A stretch of 64,000 nucleotides of DNA, from assembly GCF_007289895.1 (NCBI RefSeq), contig NZ_CP041660.1, forward strand, positions 1,116,001-1,180,000, in the 5' to 3' direction. Source of the DNA: Catenovulum sediminis (GTDB taxonomy: Bacteria; Pseudomonadota; Gammaproteobacteria; Enterobacterales; Alteromonadaceae). Each line of letters begins with the position of its first letter. The stretch's first letter is position 1. The position numbers were made by a program, and so were the translations under genes. A model generated the notes under the pieces. It was not told the DNA's origin, made no database searches, and saw only the letters and a program-made list of their open reading frames with translations. Shown piece by piece: positions 38,582 to 48,600 of the stretch.

Positions 38582-39573
38582 CCATACAAAAAACGCATAA
38601 CCAGCTGAGAAATTACTTCTCAGCTTTGCTTGCTTTAATTTTATTGGCAGCATGCACAGATGCGCCAACAGAAATAAACCGTATCGAGCAAACGGATAAC
38701 GGCGCATACGCCGCTGATTTATCACAAGCCGGAATATATTCAGTGATGAGTACCCAACAAGGTGTCAGCTTGTGGGACCTGGATAAAAATCTTCCAAAGT
38801 TTGTATGGCAACATAAACCCAATCAACAAAACCGAGTCCATATCACCAAAATCAGTGATGATAGTCGATTTGTATTAACCGCCGAAAGCAATCAATTTGC
38901 TATATGGAACCTTCAAACAGGCGCGAACCGAGGCTTTTATCAAGTTGAAGCGTCACAAATTATGGTTGCCGATTTAGCCAATGGTGGAGAAAAAGTTGCA
39001 CTGGGTTTAATGGATGGGCGCGTACTGTTTATCAACCTGCAAACCGGCAGAAGATTAGAGTTTTTAGCACACTCAGAGCGTATCAGCGCGCTCGATATTA
39101 CACCAAACGGCCACTATGTGTTGTCAGGCAGCTATGATGGCTCTGCCTACCTATGGCACACACAAAGCGCTCAAATCACACGGGATCTGTCCTTACAAGG
39201 ACGAATCAGTCAGTTAGCGCTCGATAATAAAGCACGTTATGCATTCACCGCCAACAGTACTAACCAATCGATCATCTGGGATCTAACAACAGGTCAGCAA
39301 CACAGCAAACTGCGCTATATCGCACGCCAGCAAATCTTTACCCAAGTAAAGTTTTCGCACAATGGCAAACTGTTGGCTACCGGTGCGCCCAATCAGAAAA
39401 TTAAAATATGGTCGGTAGACAATGGACAGCCAATAGCAGAATGGCATATTACCAGCGATCATTTTGCGGCAACCGTACTAGACTTTGCATTTACCCTAAA
39501 CGATCAGCAGCTAACCGCCAGCACCAGTTTTGGGCTGTTGCAAACCTGGGATATCAGTCAGCTAATATACTGA
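38548..39573 (+). CDS. WD40-repeat lipoprotein
   Basis: The protein is 341 residues. A hydrophobic segment with lipobox LLAAC is preceded by an unusually long charged n-region of about 27 residues. The rest consists of WD40-type blades (ISALDITPNGHYVLSGSYDGSAYLWHT, FTQVKFSHNGKLLATGAPNQKIKIWS). It probably forms a seven-blade propeller for protein-protein contacts in the envelope. It overlaps slmA by 34 bp and is convergent with, and overlaps by 16 bp, the DyP gene. The partner is unknown. Confidence 0.85.
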   Translation: MALITKVDIRLTIQKTHNQLRNYFSALLALILLAACTDAPTEINRIEQTDNGAYAADLSQAGIYSVMSTQQGVSLWDLDKNLPKFVWQHKPNQQNRVHITKISDDSRFVLTAESNQFAIWNLQTGANRGFYQVEASQIMVADLANGGEKVALGLMDGRVLFINLQTGRRLEFLAHSERISALDITPNGHYVLSGSYDGSAYLWHTQSAQITRDLSLQGRISQLALDNKARYAFTANSTNQSIIWDLTTGQQHSKLRYIARQQIFTQVKFSHNGKLLATGAPNQKIKIWSVDNGQPIAEWHITSDHFAATVLDFAFTLNDQQLTASTSFGLLQTWDISQLIY

Positions 39574-40475
39574 CGTAAAAAATCAACTGAAGGGGCGAAA
39601 AATGCAGCACCTGTTTCCGCTCGCGTGTAATCCAATAACCTATCGTAGTGATGCTGGTCTTCACCACATATCATGCTTTTTAATAATAAGGTAAATAACC
39701 GTGGACTGCGTGCGCAAGATATAAAAAATTGCCCTTGAATGCGCATTGTGCCATACGGCATGCTTTGCCTTAAAATTTCAACTACTTGTCCTTCTTCATC
39801 TACCACTTTAGTACGTCTGCAATGAGAAAATGCCGGTTGATGACGGTTTTTTAACTCAAAATCATCTGCTTTATCACGGCCAATTATATTTTCCTGAACC
39901 TTGTTTGGCAGTTCATTCCATTGCTCCATCGCATGCCGGTAACGTTGAATATGGACATAACTCCCACCGGCAAATTCAGGATCTTCATCCCCCACCAGCG
40001 CAACCGCTTTACGCTTTGCACCGTGAGGGTTAGAAGAACCGTCAATAAATCCCATTAAATCCCGCCCGTCCAAGTACCTAAACCCTTTAACTTGCTCAGC
40101 TAAATGAATCGAATCGCCAAACAAATTACATACCTGTGTCCCAACTAAATGATTAACATCGCTGCGATCTGAGCGGATGTGAATAAAAATATCAAAGGGG
40201 GTATGTGGGGCTCGACGGTTAGCGAATTCCATAGCTGGGAAGTCCTGCAGAAACTTAGGTCTTGCAGCAGGAAAAAGTTGGTCCCAATATCCAGAACCAA
40301 TGGCAATAAATGCACTCAATTCAGCTTCAGAATATTCATCTGAGTATTGATTAATCATACCTTGAAAACACGCAATGTGCTGACGGATTTCATTTTCAAA
40401 ACCATCCACCGCATTAAACATTAGGTACAAACTATGTAGATTAGCCTCAGCTAATAAACCGCGTTGGAAACGCAT
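39558..40475 (-). CDS. Dyp-type heme peroxidase
   Basis: About 305 residues from ATG 40475, which has GGAG nine bases upstream and matches family N-termini (FQRGLLAEANLHSLYLMF); the frame is open to 40544. The DyP motif is GFIDGSSNP with the catalytic Asp. A candidate heme-ligand His lies in AFSHCRRT, and the distal Arg is in EILRQSMPYG. No signal peptide is seen, so it is cytoplasmic, like E. coli YfeX. The natural reductant is not known. It overlaps the WD40 gene tail to tail. Confidence 0.93.
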   Translation of the reverse strand: MRFQRGLLAEANLHSLYLMFNAVDGFENEIRQHIACFQGMINQYSDEYSEAELSAFIAIGSGYWDQLFPAARPKFLQDFPAMEFANRRAPHTPFDIFIHIRSDRSDVNHLVGTQVCNLFGDSIHLAEQVKGFRYLDGRDLMGFIDGSSNPHGAKRKAVALVGDEDPEFAGGSYVHIQRYRHAMEQWNELPNKVQENIIGRDKADDFELKNRHQPAFSHCRRTKVVDEEGQVVEILRQSMPYGTMRIQGQFFISCARSPRLFTLLLKSMICGEDQHHYDRLLDYTRAETGAAFFAPSVDFLRQYIS

Positions 40476-40712
40476 CCAGCAACACTCCGCGACAAAGACA
40501 AACAAAAAAATTAATAAAATCACGACTGTGCGTAAAATTAACACATTGACAAAATATATTACTGAACAGAGGATAATTACAAACTTATTCGAGAAAAAAG
40601 CGTTTTTTAGTTATTAAAACAACCTTTAACAATAAAAAATTTGTAATGAAGATACATTAAATTGTCAAACTGGGTATAATTTCGACATATAAAAAATACA
40701 AATACGAGCAAC

Positions 40713-41438
40713 ATGAAAAAAACACAGCTTACCAGATTAGCCAGTATCGCAATGATTTCATGCACATTATCAACAAACAGCTTGGCGATTGGCTGGCACC
40801 ACGGCATCAGTGTCGGATTATCTAAATATCAAGGCGACTTAACACTTGCAGTGCAAGACAATCAAGGTCAGCAAAGTCGCTTTGAAGACGAGCTGTCAAA
40901 TCAATCCAGCAAAGAAAACTTATTAACTTTGCTCGGCGTAGAGGGATACTCAATTAGCCGCAAGTGGGCGGTCAGTTACCAGATCAACCAATTTGATCTC
41001 TCATCTGATAATCAAGAGCACGTAAAATACCAAGCATTGAATGCTAATTTTGATATGGCGCGTAGTTTATTGGCCTTTAACAATGGCATCAACGCCTATG
41101 GACTGTTAGGCATTGAATATTTAAAACATGAGTTAAACGACAAAAATAATGATATCAAGTTTGAAAACGACAAATGGTTGCCTTACGCCGGAATCCGTTT
41201 AGATGTACCTATTACTCGGAGTTTCGCGACTCATCTAAAAGCCAAAAGTGATTTTACCCAAGATTCAGATAGCCAAAGCATACAAATAGCCGCTAATTAT
41301 CGATTAGATTTTCATAGCAGTGTAATGCTGTCATACGAAGTGCAGAAAATAAAATTAAAGCGACAAACAGAACAACAAACGACTGAACTTAACTTGGATA
41401 ATAACCGAATCTCACTACGCTGGTATTTTATTTGGTGA
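40713..41438 (+). CDS. Outer-membrane beta-barrel protein, unknown role
   Basis: The protein is 241 residues. The signal peptide is cut near SLA-IGW. The mature part alternates strands (WHHGISVGLSKYQGDLTLAV, YGLLGIEYLKHEL, AANYRLDFHSSVMLSYEVQ) and ends RWYFIW with an aromatic last residue, the BAM recognition pattern. About eight to ten strands are likely. No named family is recognised. It is monocistronic. Confidence 0.72.
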   Translation: MKKTQLTRLASIAMISCTLSTNSLAIGWHHGISVGLSKYQGDLTLAVQDNQGQQSRFEDELSNQSSKENLLTLLGVEGYSISRKWAVSYQINQFDLSSDNQEHVKYQALNANFDMARSLLAFNNGINAYGLLGIEYLKHELNDKNNDIKFENDKWLPYAGIRLDVPITRSFATHLKAKSDFTQDSDSQSIQIAANYRLDFHSSVMLSYEVQKIKLKRQTEQQTTELNLDNNRISLRWYFIW

Positions 41439-41552
41439 CGCGCTTTCAACAAAATAGCGTCAAGAAAAATTTTAACCTAATATTCATTACAAGTAGTCCA
41501 TTTATTTATTACTAACGAGCAGGCATGTGGTTTAACGAGATTATTTTAACTA

Positions 41553-43115
41553 ATGCTATTGGACAGTAAAAAGGTGCCATCAAAAGGCAGTCTTACCTAT
41601 CAAACAGAACGGTTATCCAAAATTCCTTCTATGGCGAGTGCTATTTCCAAAAAAATTGCTAAATTCAGACAGGACTACAATAAGCTGGTAGACGATGCAA
41701 AAGTTTTCTTTACCGAATATCAAAACCAACAGGCGAAAATAGCGCAACTTAATAAACTAAAACAAGCGTACAAACAACAAATTGATGTTATCGAAAATTA
41801 CCGTCAAAAACATGGAAAACTACCGAGAATAAAAAATCAGGATTCAACTGAAAATTACCTTAAACAACTCTGTACTCTGCACCAAAAAACCGGCAATGAA
41901 CTGAAAGACCTTGAACTGACGATCAGAAATGCGAACAGTTTACGTTATGAAATGTTAGATCACTTAGTGGATCAAATGTTAGATTTACTCAATGGACGCA
42001 AAATATTTAGCCAGTTTTTAGGGACAATAGCCCTATCGGCCCCCTCGCCGGATGACAAGGTGCGGCATATTCAAAACGAAAAAAATAAACCTATCTTTAT
42101 TACCGCCTTGACTATCGCTTTTTTTGAAGCGCTTAGACGTCAAAACAAAATATCGCACCCTTATGTCAAAGTAAAACTGCATGAGATATTTGCCGATGGC
42201 GATCATGCAAAATACAGTTTAATGGCCGACTCACAAACCGAGAGCCAAACCATGCCAGCGGGCATAAAAATGCATTATCGCGAAGAAATATTAAAACCAT
42301 TGGCGAAAGCCTCTTTACTGCAATCGATAGGTGTTCATAGCCCTGAAGTCGACACTATTTTAGGCAAAGACAAATACCGCGTGTTAGAAAATGAAACGCG
42401 CAATGAATTAGTTAAAGTGCAACGAGAAAAGTCTATCGACTATATCAAGTTAGGCATTGGCATTGTACATCAGCGTTTTGATACAAAAGAACAACGCGAC
42501 AAATATCTAAAGTTCGAAAGTAAAATACTGTCTTTTATCCTATATATAGAAAATTCACTTTCTAATTCAAACGATTCTTTAGGTGATGCGCTGCGCATTC
42601 CAATGGTTTACACCTCAATTATTCTGTCAACCAAACCCGAGTTTGATTATCAGCAAATTTATCAGGCCTATGACATTTTACAAAATGGCGCACATGCACA
42701 GGCTTACCGCAGTGATTATGTTGCTATCTTTTTGCAGATGGTCGGTCGTTTCCCGTTAGGTTCTGGCATTTATTTTGTGCAGCACGAAACGGGGGAAATA
42801 GAGCGGGCAATTGTTTCTTCACTCTATCCGTCTAACGTTGATGAACCGATTTGTAAACAAGTCACGCGGCGCCAATTACAGTTTATCAGCCAGGCTGAGA
42901 TTATTGTTTCGCAAGAAAGTAACTTATTTTTTGCCAAAAGCCGTGAGATAAGCCATTACACTGAAAACTATTTACGCACTAAATTGCCAAACGGATATAT
43001 CTGGAATGCCGCCGAATTATGGGAAGTTCAAATACCGGCTTTAAATTTTTGGAAAAAAGATGGTTCAGTAAAGTACAATGCCTTCTACCAAAGTTTAGGG
43101 GATAAGCATGATTAG
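41553..43115 (+). CDS. Coiled-coil protein with degenerate HD-GYP-like C-terminal half
   Basis: The protein is 520 residues, soluble, with no signal peptide. Residues about 25-130 form a coiled coil. The second half (about 200-450) follows the pattern of HD-GYP proteins after the catalytic part: a helical block (RIPMVYTSIILSTKPEFDYQ) and a strand block (FLQMVGRFPLGSGIYFVQHE). The HD and GYP catalytic residues are not visible, so it is unlikely to be a c-di-GMP phosphodiesterase. A binding or regulatory role is possible. The family assignment is my pattern reading and is uncertain. Confidence 0.55.
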   Translation: MLLDSKKVPSKGSLTYQTERLSKIPSMASAISKKIAKFRQDYNKLVDDAKVFFTEYQNQQAKIAQLNKLKQAYKQQIDVIENYRQKHGKLPRIKNQDSTENYLKQLCTLHQKTGNELKDLELTIRNANSLRYEMLDHLVDQMLDLLNGRKIFSQFLGTIALSAPSPDDKVRHIQNEKNKPIFITALTIAFFEALRRQNKISHPYVKVKLHEIFADGDHAKYSLMADSQTESQTMPAGIKMHYREEILKPLAKASLLQSIGVHSPEVDTILGKDKYRVLENETRNELVKVQREKSIDYIKLGIGIVHQRFDTKEQRDKYLKFESKILSFILYIENSLSNSNDSLGDALRIPMVYTSIILSTKPEFDYQQIYQAYDILQNGAHAQAYRSDYVAIFLQMVGRFPLGSGIYFVQHETGEIERAIVSSLYPSNVDEPICKQVTRRQLQFISQAEIIVSQESNLFFAKSREISHYTENYLRTKLPNGYIWNAAELWEVQIPALNFWKKDGSVKYNAFYQSLGDKHD

Positions 43116-43196
43116 AAAAATACTGGTATGACTTGCCAGAATATGACTTAATGTATACTTGAACCGCAGTCAATTAACTTTAAAGATCTTAACAAT

Positions 43197-43373
43197 ATGA
43201 ACGCAAAAAAAGAGCCACCTGTTCCTTTAGTTAAAACCTGGTATCAACTGTTAATGCAGCAGGATGATCCTGAGCTTAAAGAGCATGGTAAAAACATGCT
43301 CATTTCAGCTTTTGGTGACATTCAAACCGCAGCTCAATTTATAAAAAAACATGGTATAGATAAAGCGCGGTAA
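43197..43373 (+). CDS. Small protein of unknown function (58 aa)
   Basis: An ATG at 43197 opens 58 codons to TAA at 43371: MNAKKEPPVPLVKTWYQLLM and so on, ending HGIDKAR. It is charged, helical and has no signal peptide. The composition looks protein-like (DDPELKEHGKNMLISAFGD), and it fills an otherwise empty gap between two genes. The ribosome site is weak. Unknown function. Confidence 0.5.
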   Translation: MNAKKEPPVPLVKTWYQLLMQQDDPELKEHGKNMLISAFGDIQTAAQFIKKHGIDKAR

Positions 43374-43460
43374 ATACAGCGCTTGCTTCAATCTTGTTCT
43401 TGCCCCAGCAAAGTTAGACCTGTATCTTAAGACAAAGTTAATTCTCTGTTTAAGAAATAT

Positions 43461-44099
43461 ATGTATAAATTTGCAATTACTTTACTGGCATTTTGTGCTG
43501 GTTTTTCCATCATGTCGTTTGAACTGTTGGGTGGACGCATGCTAGCGCCTTATTTTGGCAGCAGCGTTTATGTATGGGGCAGCATCATTACAGTATTTAT
43601 GCTGGCACTGTCGATAGGCTATTTGTGCGGCGGACGCTTGTCTTTATATCAGCCCAGCCTAAAGAAGTTTGCGGCTATTTTTATGACCGCTGCAATCGCT
43701 TTACTCCCCAGCATTTTTTATTCACAAGTTATTTTTGAATTTGTATTTCAAATAATTGAAGATCCCAGATACGGCTCTTTGCTGGCAGCCTCTTGTGTAT
43801 TTTTAGTGCCCAGTGTGGTCATGGGGATGATAGCCCCCTACTCAGTCAGGCTATTAACTGTGTGCGCACAATCATCCGGTCAAACGGCTGGCTTTTTATA
43901 TTTTGTTTCGACCTTGGGCAGTGCCATTGGCACTATCATGACCTCGTTTTATCTAGTGCTCTGGTTAGAAGTGAACCAAATACTCTGGTTAACCTTTTCA
44001 ATATTATTTACCGCCGGTTTGCTTGCATTGCTGATCGATCAAATTAACGTAAAACAGCAGCAAACTGATTTTAATGCACCAACCGCACAACAAAATTAA
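43461..44099 (+). CDS. Membrane half of a split spermidine-synthase-like system
   Basis: The protein is 212 residues with about six transmembrane segments. SFELLGGRMLAPYFGSSVYVWGSIITVFM and SIGYLCGGRLS match the N-terminal membrane domain of the fused membrane/spermidine-synthase family. The catalytic domain is encoded as a separate gene nine bases downstream. Substrates of this membrane family are unknown. Confidence 0.8.
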   Translation: MYKFAITLLAFCAGFSIMSFELLGGRMLAPYFGSSVYVWGSIITVFMLALSIGYLCGGRLSLYQPSLKKFAAIFMTAAIALLPSIFYSQVIFEFVFQIIEDPRYGSLLAASCVFLVPSVVMGMIAPYSVRLLTVCAQSSGQTAGFLYFVSTLGSAIGTIMTSFYLVLWLEVNQILWLTFSILFTAGLLALLIDQINVKQQQTDFNAPTAQQN

Positions 44100-44108
44100 C
44101 TAAACTTT

Positions 44109-45002
44109 ATGAAACTAAATAAATTGCTTTTTGCCACGCTGTCTCTGCTATTGCCAACCAGCATAAGCCCGCTGGTTAATGCGCAAGAAATTGAAAAATC
44201 CCGTTCGATTTACCGCAATGTCGTAATAACAGAAAACAATAAAATACGCTGCATGCGCTTTGAAACCAGACGCAAAAAAGTCAGTAATCAAGCCTGTATG
44301 GATATCAACGCACCGGATAGAATTGTGTTTGAATATGCACAAGGCACATTAGCGGGTTTTGCGCATAACCCAACGCCAAAACGTGTACTGATTTTAGGTT
44401 TAGGTGGGGGCACTTTGTCTAATGTTATTAATCAGATATCTCCGAAGACAGAAGTTACTTCAGTCGATATCGACCCTGTCGTGGTCAAAATGGCCAAAAA
44501 ATATTTTGCCTATCAGGAAAGCCCTAAAGTTAAAACGGAAATCAAAGACGCGCGGGTTTATGTGAAACGCGCTTTGCTGAATAAACAGCAGTTTGACTGG
44601 ATAATTTTAGATGCATTTAATGGCGACTATATTCCTGAACACTTAATGACGCAGGAATTTTTACAAGAAATCAAAGCATTGCTCAGTGACAATGGTTTAG
44701 TAACGGCCAATACCTTTAGCACCAGTGAGTTATACGACTATGAATCAGCGACTTACCACAGTGTATTTGGCAAGCTATACCAGTTTAAAGCACCGACAAA
44801 AGGTAACCGCTTAATTTTTGCCTGTAATTGCGACGAGTTTAATTTTAACCTGACGCAACCTGATATCTTGCAGACAAAGTTAGAAAAATATCAGGTTGAT
44901 TGGCAAAAAATTACCCGCTATATAACAGATAAAATAGACTGGGATACAAACAGTGAAGTTTTAACCGATCAATATTCTCCGGCGAATTTATTAAACCGCT
45001 AA
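44109..45002 (+). CDS. Exported spermidine-synthase-like aminopropyl/methyltransferase-fold protein
   Basis: The protein is 297 residues. It begins with a clear signal peptide (MKLNKLLFATLSLLLPTSIS, cut near VNA-QEI). The Rossmann core then shows VLILGLGGGTLSNVI, VDIDPVVVKMA and IILDAFNGDYIPEHLMTQEF, typical of SpeE-like proteins. A signal peptide on a SAM- or decarboxylated-SAM-binding enzyme is odd because neither is known in the periplasm. The N-terminus may instead be a membrane anchor facing the partner encoded just upstream. The chemistry is unknown. Confidence 0.78.
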   Translation: MKLNKLLFATLSLLLPTSISPLVNAQEIEKSRSIYRNVVITENNKIRCMRFETRRKKVSNQACMDINAPDRIVFEYAQGTLAGFAHNPTPKRVLILGLGGGTLSNVINQISPKTEVTSVDIDPVVVKMAKKYFAYQESPKVKTEIKDARVYVKRALLNKQQFDWIILDAFNGDYIPEHLMTQEFLQEIKALLSDNGLVTANTFSTSELYDYESATYHSVFGKLYQFKAPTKGNRLIFACNCDEFNFNLTQPDILQTKLEKYQVDWQKITRYITDKIDWDTNSEVLTDQYSPANLLNR

Positions 45003-45009
45003 TCTATTG

Positions 45010-45474
45010 TTATTTTGCAGCCTGTTGATACAAGATCGACCACTCATCTTTATCAACCGGCATAATAGACAATCTATGCCCTTTTTTAACTAAGCCTAAA
45101 TGCTGTATTTCGGGCATTTGTTTAATGCTCTTAAGGGGTAAAACCTGTTTAAATTGCTGCTTGAATTTGACATCTACACAAAACCAACGCGGCTTCTCTG
45201 CGGTTGCTTTAACATCGTAATATTTAGATTCTGGATTAAATTGACTGGGATCAGGATAAGCTTCTTTAACCACTTCAGCGATGCCCGCAATCCCCACTAA
45301 TTTGCAGCTGGAATGGTAAATAAATACATGATCACCCAGTTTAACCTGATCGCGCAAAAAATTGCGCGCCTGATAATTACGCACGCCATCCCAGGGTTCA
45401 GTTTGTGCAGGACGATTTTTTAGATCTTCAATACCGAATGTATCCGGCTCTGTTTTAAACAACCAATATGCCAT
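45010..45474 (-). CDS. EVE (PUA-like) domain protein
   Basis: The protein is 154 residues, one EVE domain over its whole length: AYWLFKTEPDTFGIEDL, WDGVRNYQARNFLRD, GDHVFIYHSS and LGLVKKGHRLSIMPV. EVE domains bind modified nucleobases in DNA or RNA (human THYN1 relatives). The exact target is unknown. It is convergent with the preceding gene. Confidence 0.93.
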   Translation of the reverse strand: MAYWLFKTEPDTFGIEDLKNRPAQTEPWDGVRNYQARNFLRDQVKLGDHVFIYHSSCKLVGIAGIAEVVKEAYPDPSQFNPESKYYDVKATAEKPRWFCVDVKFKQQFKQVLPLKSIKQMPEIQHLGLVKKGHRLSIMPVDKDEWSILYQQAAK

Positions 45475-45638
45475 ATGGTTTAACCTAGTTTAATTTACAA
45501 TCTGTTGATTTATGTCGATTTATATTGCTTATTATTACATAAGCGGCACTTAAGTGAGTCTATAAATAATGATACGCCCCCTGACACGAGCCGCAGCCTG
45601 CGGCACTAAGAGCAAAACTTATTATCCGTTACAAGGCT

Positions 45639-48600
45639 TTATTTAAAGTCCCGCGAACTTGTATTTAATTCAGCCAACTGGTGACTTAGATCCGTTAGTT
45701 TACCGGCAATAATATGAATCACTTCGCCTTCTCGCTCTAATATGCCATGCACTTTTAATATTTTAGCTGACAAAAATGCTTTTTTTTGCGCACGGGAAGT
45801 CGCCGACCAAACAACCACATTAATATTACCGGTATCATCTTCTAATGTGATAAATGTCACTCCCGCCGCCGTGCCGGGTGATTGTTTTCCGGTGACCACA
45901 CCAATCACCTGCACGATTGATTTATGTGCCTGATGGATTAAATCCTGCATACGGGTAAAGCGCCCCAACAAGCCAGCTTGCGCCAATAAAGTAATAGGAT
46001 GCTTGTGTAACGTCAGCCCGGTTGCGGCATAATCTTCGTTTAAATTATCTATCTCTGAAGGTTGAAACAAATAAGTTTGCGCATTTTCTTGCACTGTCTT
46101 TAACGCCTGCTTATTTGGCATCTGGAATAACGGCAATTCATCTTCTTGGTCCATCAAACGCCAACGACTTTGATAACGGTTACCGGCAATACGGTAAAAT
46201 GCATCCGCACTGGCCAGTTTTTGCATATCATCGGCACGCAGCGCCAATGTTTTTATTTCGGTTAAACAGGTAAATCCGCCTGCGGGCCGCTGCGCCACAA
46301 TTTGTTGTATTGCATTATCAGACAAACCTTTCACTAAACGAAAGCCCAGCTGTATACCCGCTTGCCCGTTTTCAAATACCACAGTATGTTGTTGAGTCGA
46401 TAAATTAATACAGACAGGTTTAATCGGCACCTGATGCCTTTTAGCATCCTGCACCAACTGCGAAGCGCTATAAAAACCCATCGGCAAACTGTTTAGCAAA
46501 CTACAATAAAAAACCGCCGGATAATAATATTTTAGCCATGCAGAAACATACGCCAACACCGCAAAAGATGCAGAATGGCTTTCTGGGAAACCATATTCAC
46601 CAAAGCCACAGATTTGTTGAAAAATACGCTCTGCAAATTCACTTTGATAACCCCGCGCCAACATGCCATTGATCAACTTAGATTTAAATTTGATCAACTC
46701 GCCTGTTTTTTTCCAATTGGCCATCGCCCGCCTTAACTGATCGGCCTCCCCGCCACTAAACCCGGCGGCCACCATCGCAAGCTTAATCACCTGCTCTTGA
46801 AAAATAGGCACACCTAAGGTTCTTGCTAATACTTGTTTAACTTCATCTGACGGATAGTCAATTTTTTCTTCGGCATTTCGTCTTTTTAAAAACGGATGCA
46901 CCATATCGCCCTGAATAGGGCCGGGCCGCACTATCGCTATCTGGATCACTAAATCATAATAACAGGCCGGTTTAAGGCGCGGCAGCATACTCATTTGTGC
47001 ACGCGACTCAATCTGAAAAACGCCAATGGTATCGGCTTTTTGGATCATCCGGTAAACCTTAGGATCATCTTGTAAAGCAGTAATATCCGCAATGCTTAAT
47101 GTTTTTTGGTATAAATCTTTAATCAAAGAAAAACACTTACGAATAGCACTTAACATACCCAGCGCCAATACATCAACTTTTAATAAACCTAACGATTCTA
47201 AATCGTCTTTATCCCATTGAATAACGGTGCGCTCAGGCATTGCTGCATTTTCTATCGGCACTAACTCATATAAAGGCCCTGATGAAATAATAAATCCTCC
47301 GACATGCTGTGAAAGATGACGTGGAAAACCCAAGATTTCATTCACAAGTGCAATAAATTGTTGTCCTGTATTGGAATCGGGTTGTAACCCCAACTCAACA
47401 ATTTGCGCTTGCCAGTTGAGTCCTTTATCGCGCCGGTTCAGATTTTTGATAAAAAACTCTAATTGTGTCAGCTCGATTCCTAACGCTTTGCCCACATCTC
47501 GGATCGCACTTTTTAATCGGTAAGTAATAACAGTTGCAGCAATTGCGGTGCGTTCACGACCATATTTTTGATAAATGTACTGAATCACCTCTTCCCGTCT
47601 TTCATGTTCAAAATCAACATCAATATCGGGTGGTTCGTTACGCTCTTTACTGATAAAGCGTTCAAATAAAACGGAAATTTGCCGCGGATCAACAGAGGTA
47701 ATCTCTAAACAATAACAGACCACTGAATTTGCGGCTGAGCCCCGCCCCTGATACAAAATTCCCTGTCGTTTTGCAAACATCACAACATCATGAATGGTTA
47801 AAAAGTAAAACGCATAATTGAGTTCATCAATCAGTGCCAGCTCCTTATCAATCGTTAACTGAATATCAGCCGGAATACCTTGTGGAAAACGAAATTGAAT
47901 GCCTTTTTGTACCAACTTTTTTAAATAAGCCATAGGAGAATCACCGGTTGGCACTAACTCAGCTGGATATTCATAGCGCAATTCATCTAAATTGAACCGG
48001 CATTGTTGGGCTATCAGCACAGACTCCAACAACCATTGTGCTTTAAATAATTTTTGTAACTTTTGTTTAGAACGTAATGAAGCTTCCGTATTCGATAATA
48101 ATTCAGTGCCCAATTCAGCAACACTTTTTCCTTGTTTAATCGCGCTTAACAAATGCTGTAACGGTTGCCGTGCGGCCGAATGCATTAACACACCACCACA
48201 AGCAACAATTTTAAGCGCAAACATCTCTGCCAAGTGGCTGATATGCTGTTGGTAAGATTTATCTTTATCGGTTAAATGGCGTACATAAGCTAACCATAAA
48301 CGGGACGCATGATATTTTTTAAGCCAGCGCGCCCAATATTCATCTTGTTGTAAATGCCCGCTGGGTCGCCACAGCACAAAACAATGTTTAACCGACATTA
48401 AATCCCATTCAGCCAACTGGTAATGCCCTTTTTCACTGCGTCGCCGTGCATTAGTGATGATCCGGCATAATTCAGCATAGGCCTGACGGTTTGGGCATAA
48501 CAAAATCACTTGGGGTTGCTCTGCACTCGCATCGATTGCCGGTGTTAAATAAAACATGCTGCCGACAATCAACTTAATCGCCAGTTGCTGATTTTTAATA

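Noticed and set aside
45589-45604. GCCGCAG/CTGCGGC palindrome after dnaE2 as a terminator
   Set aside because: The arms leave almost no loop and no T run follows, so it cannot be called a terminator.
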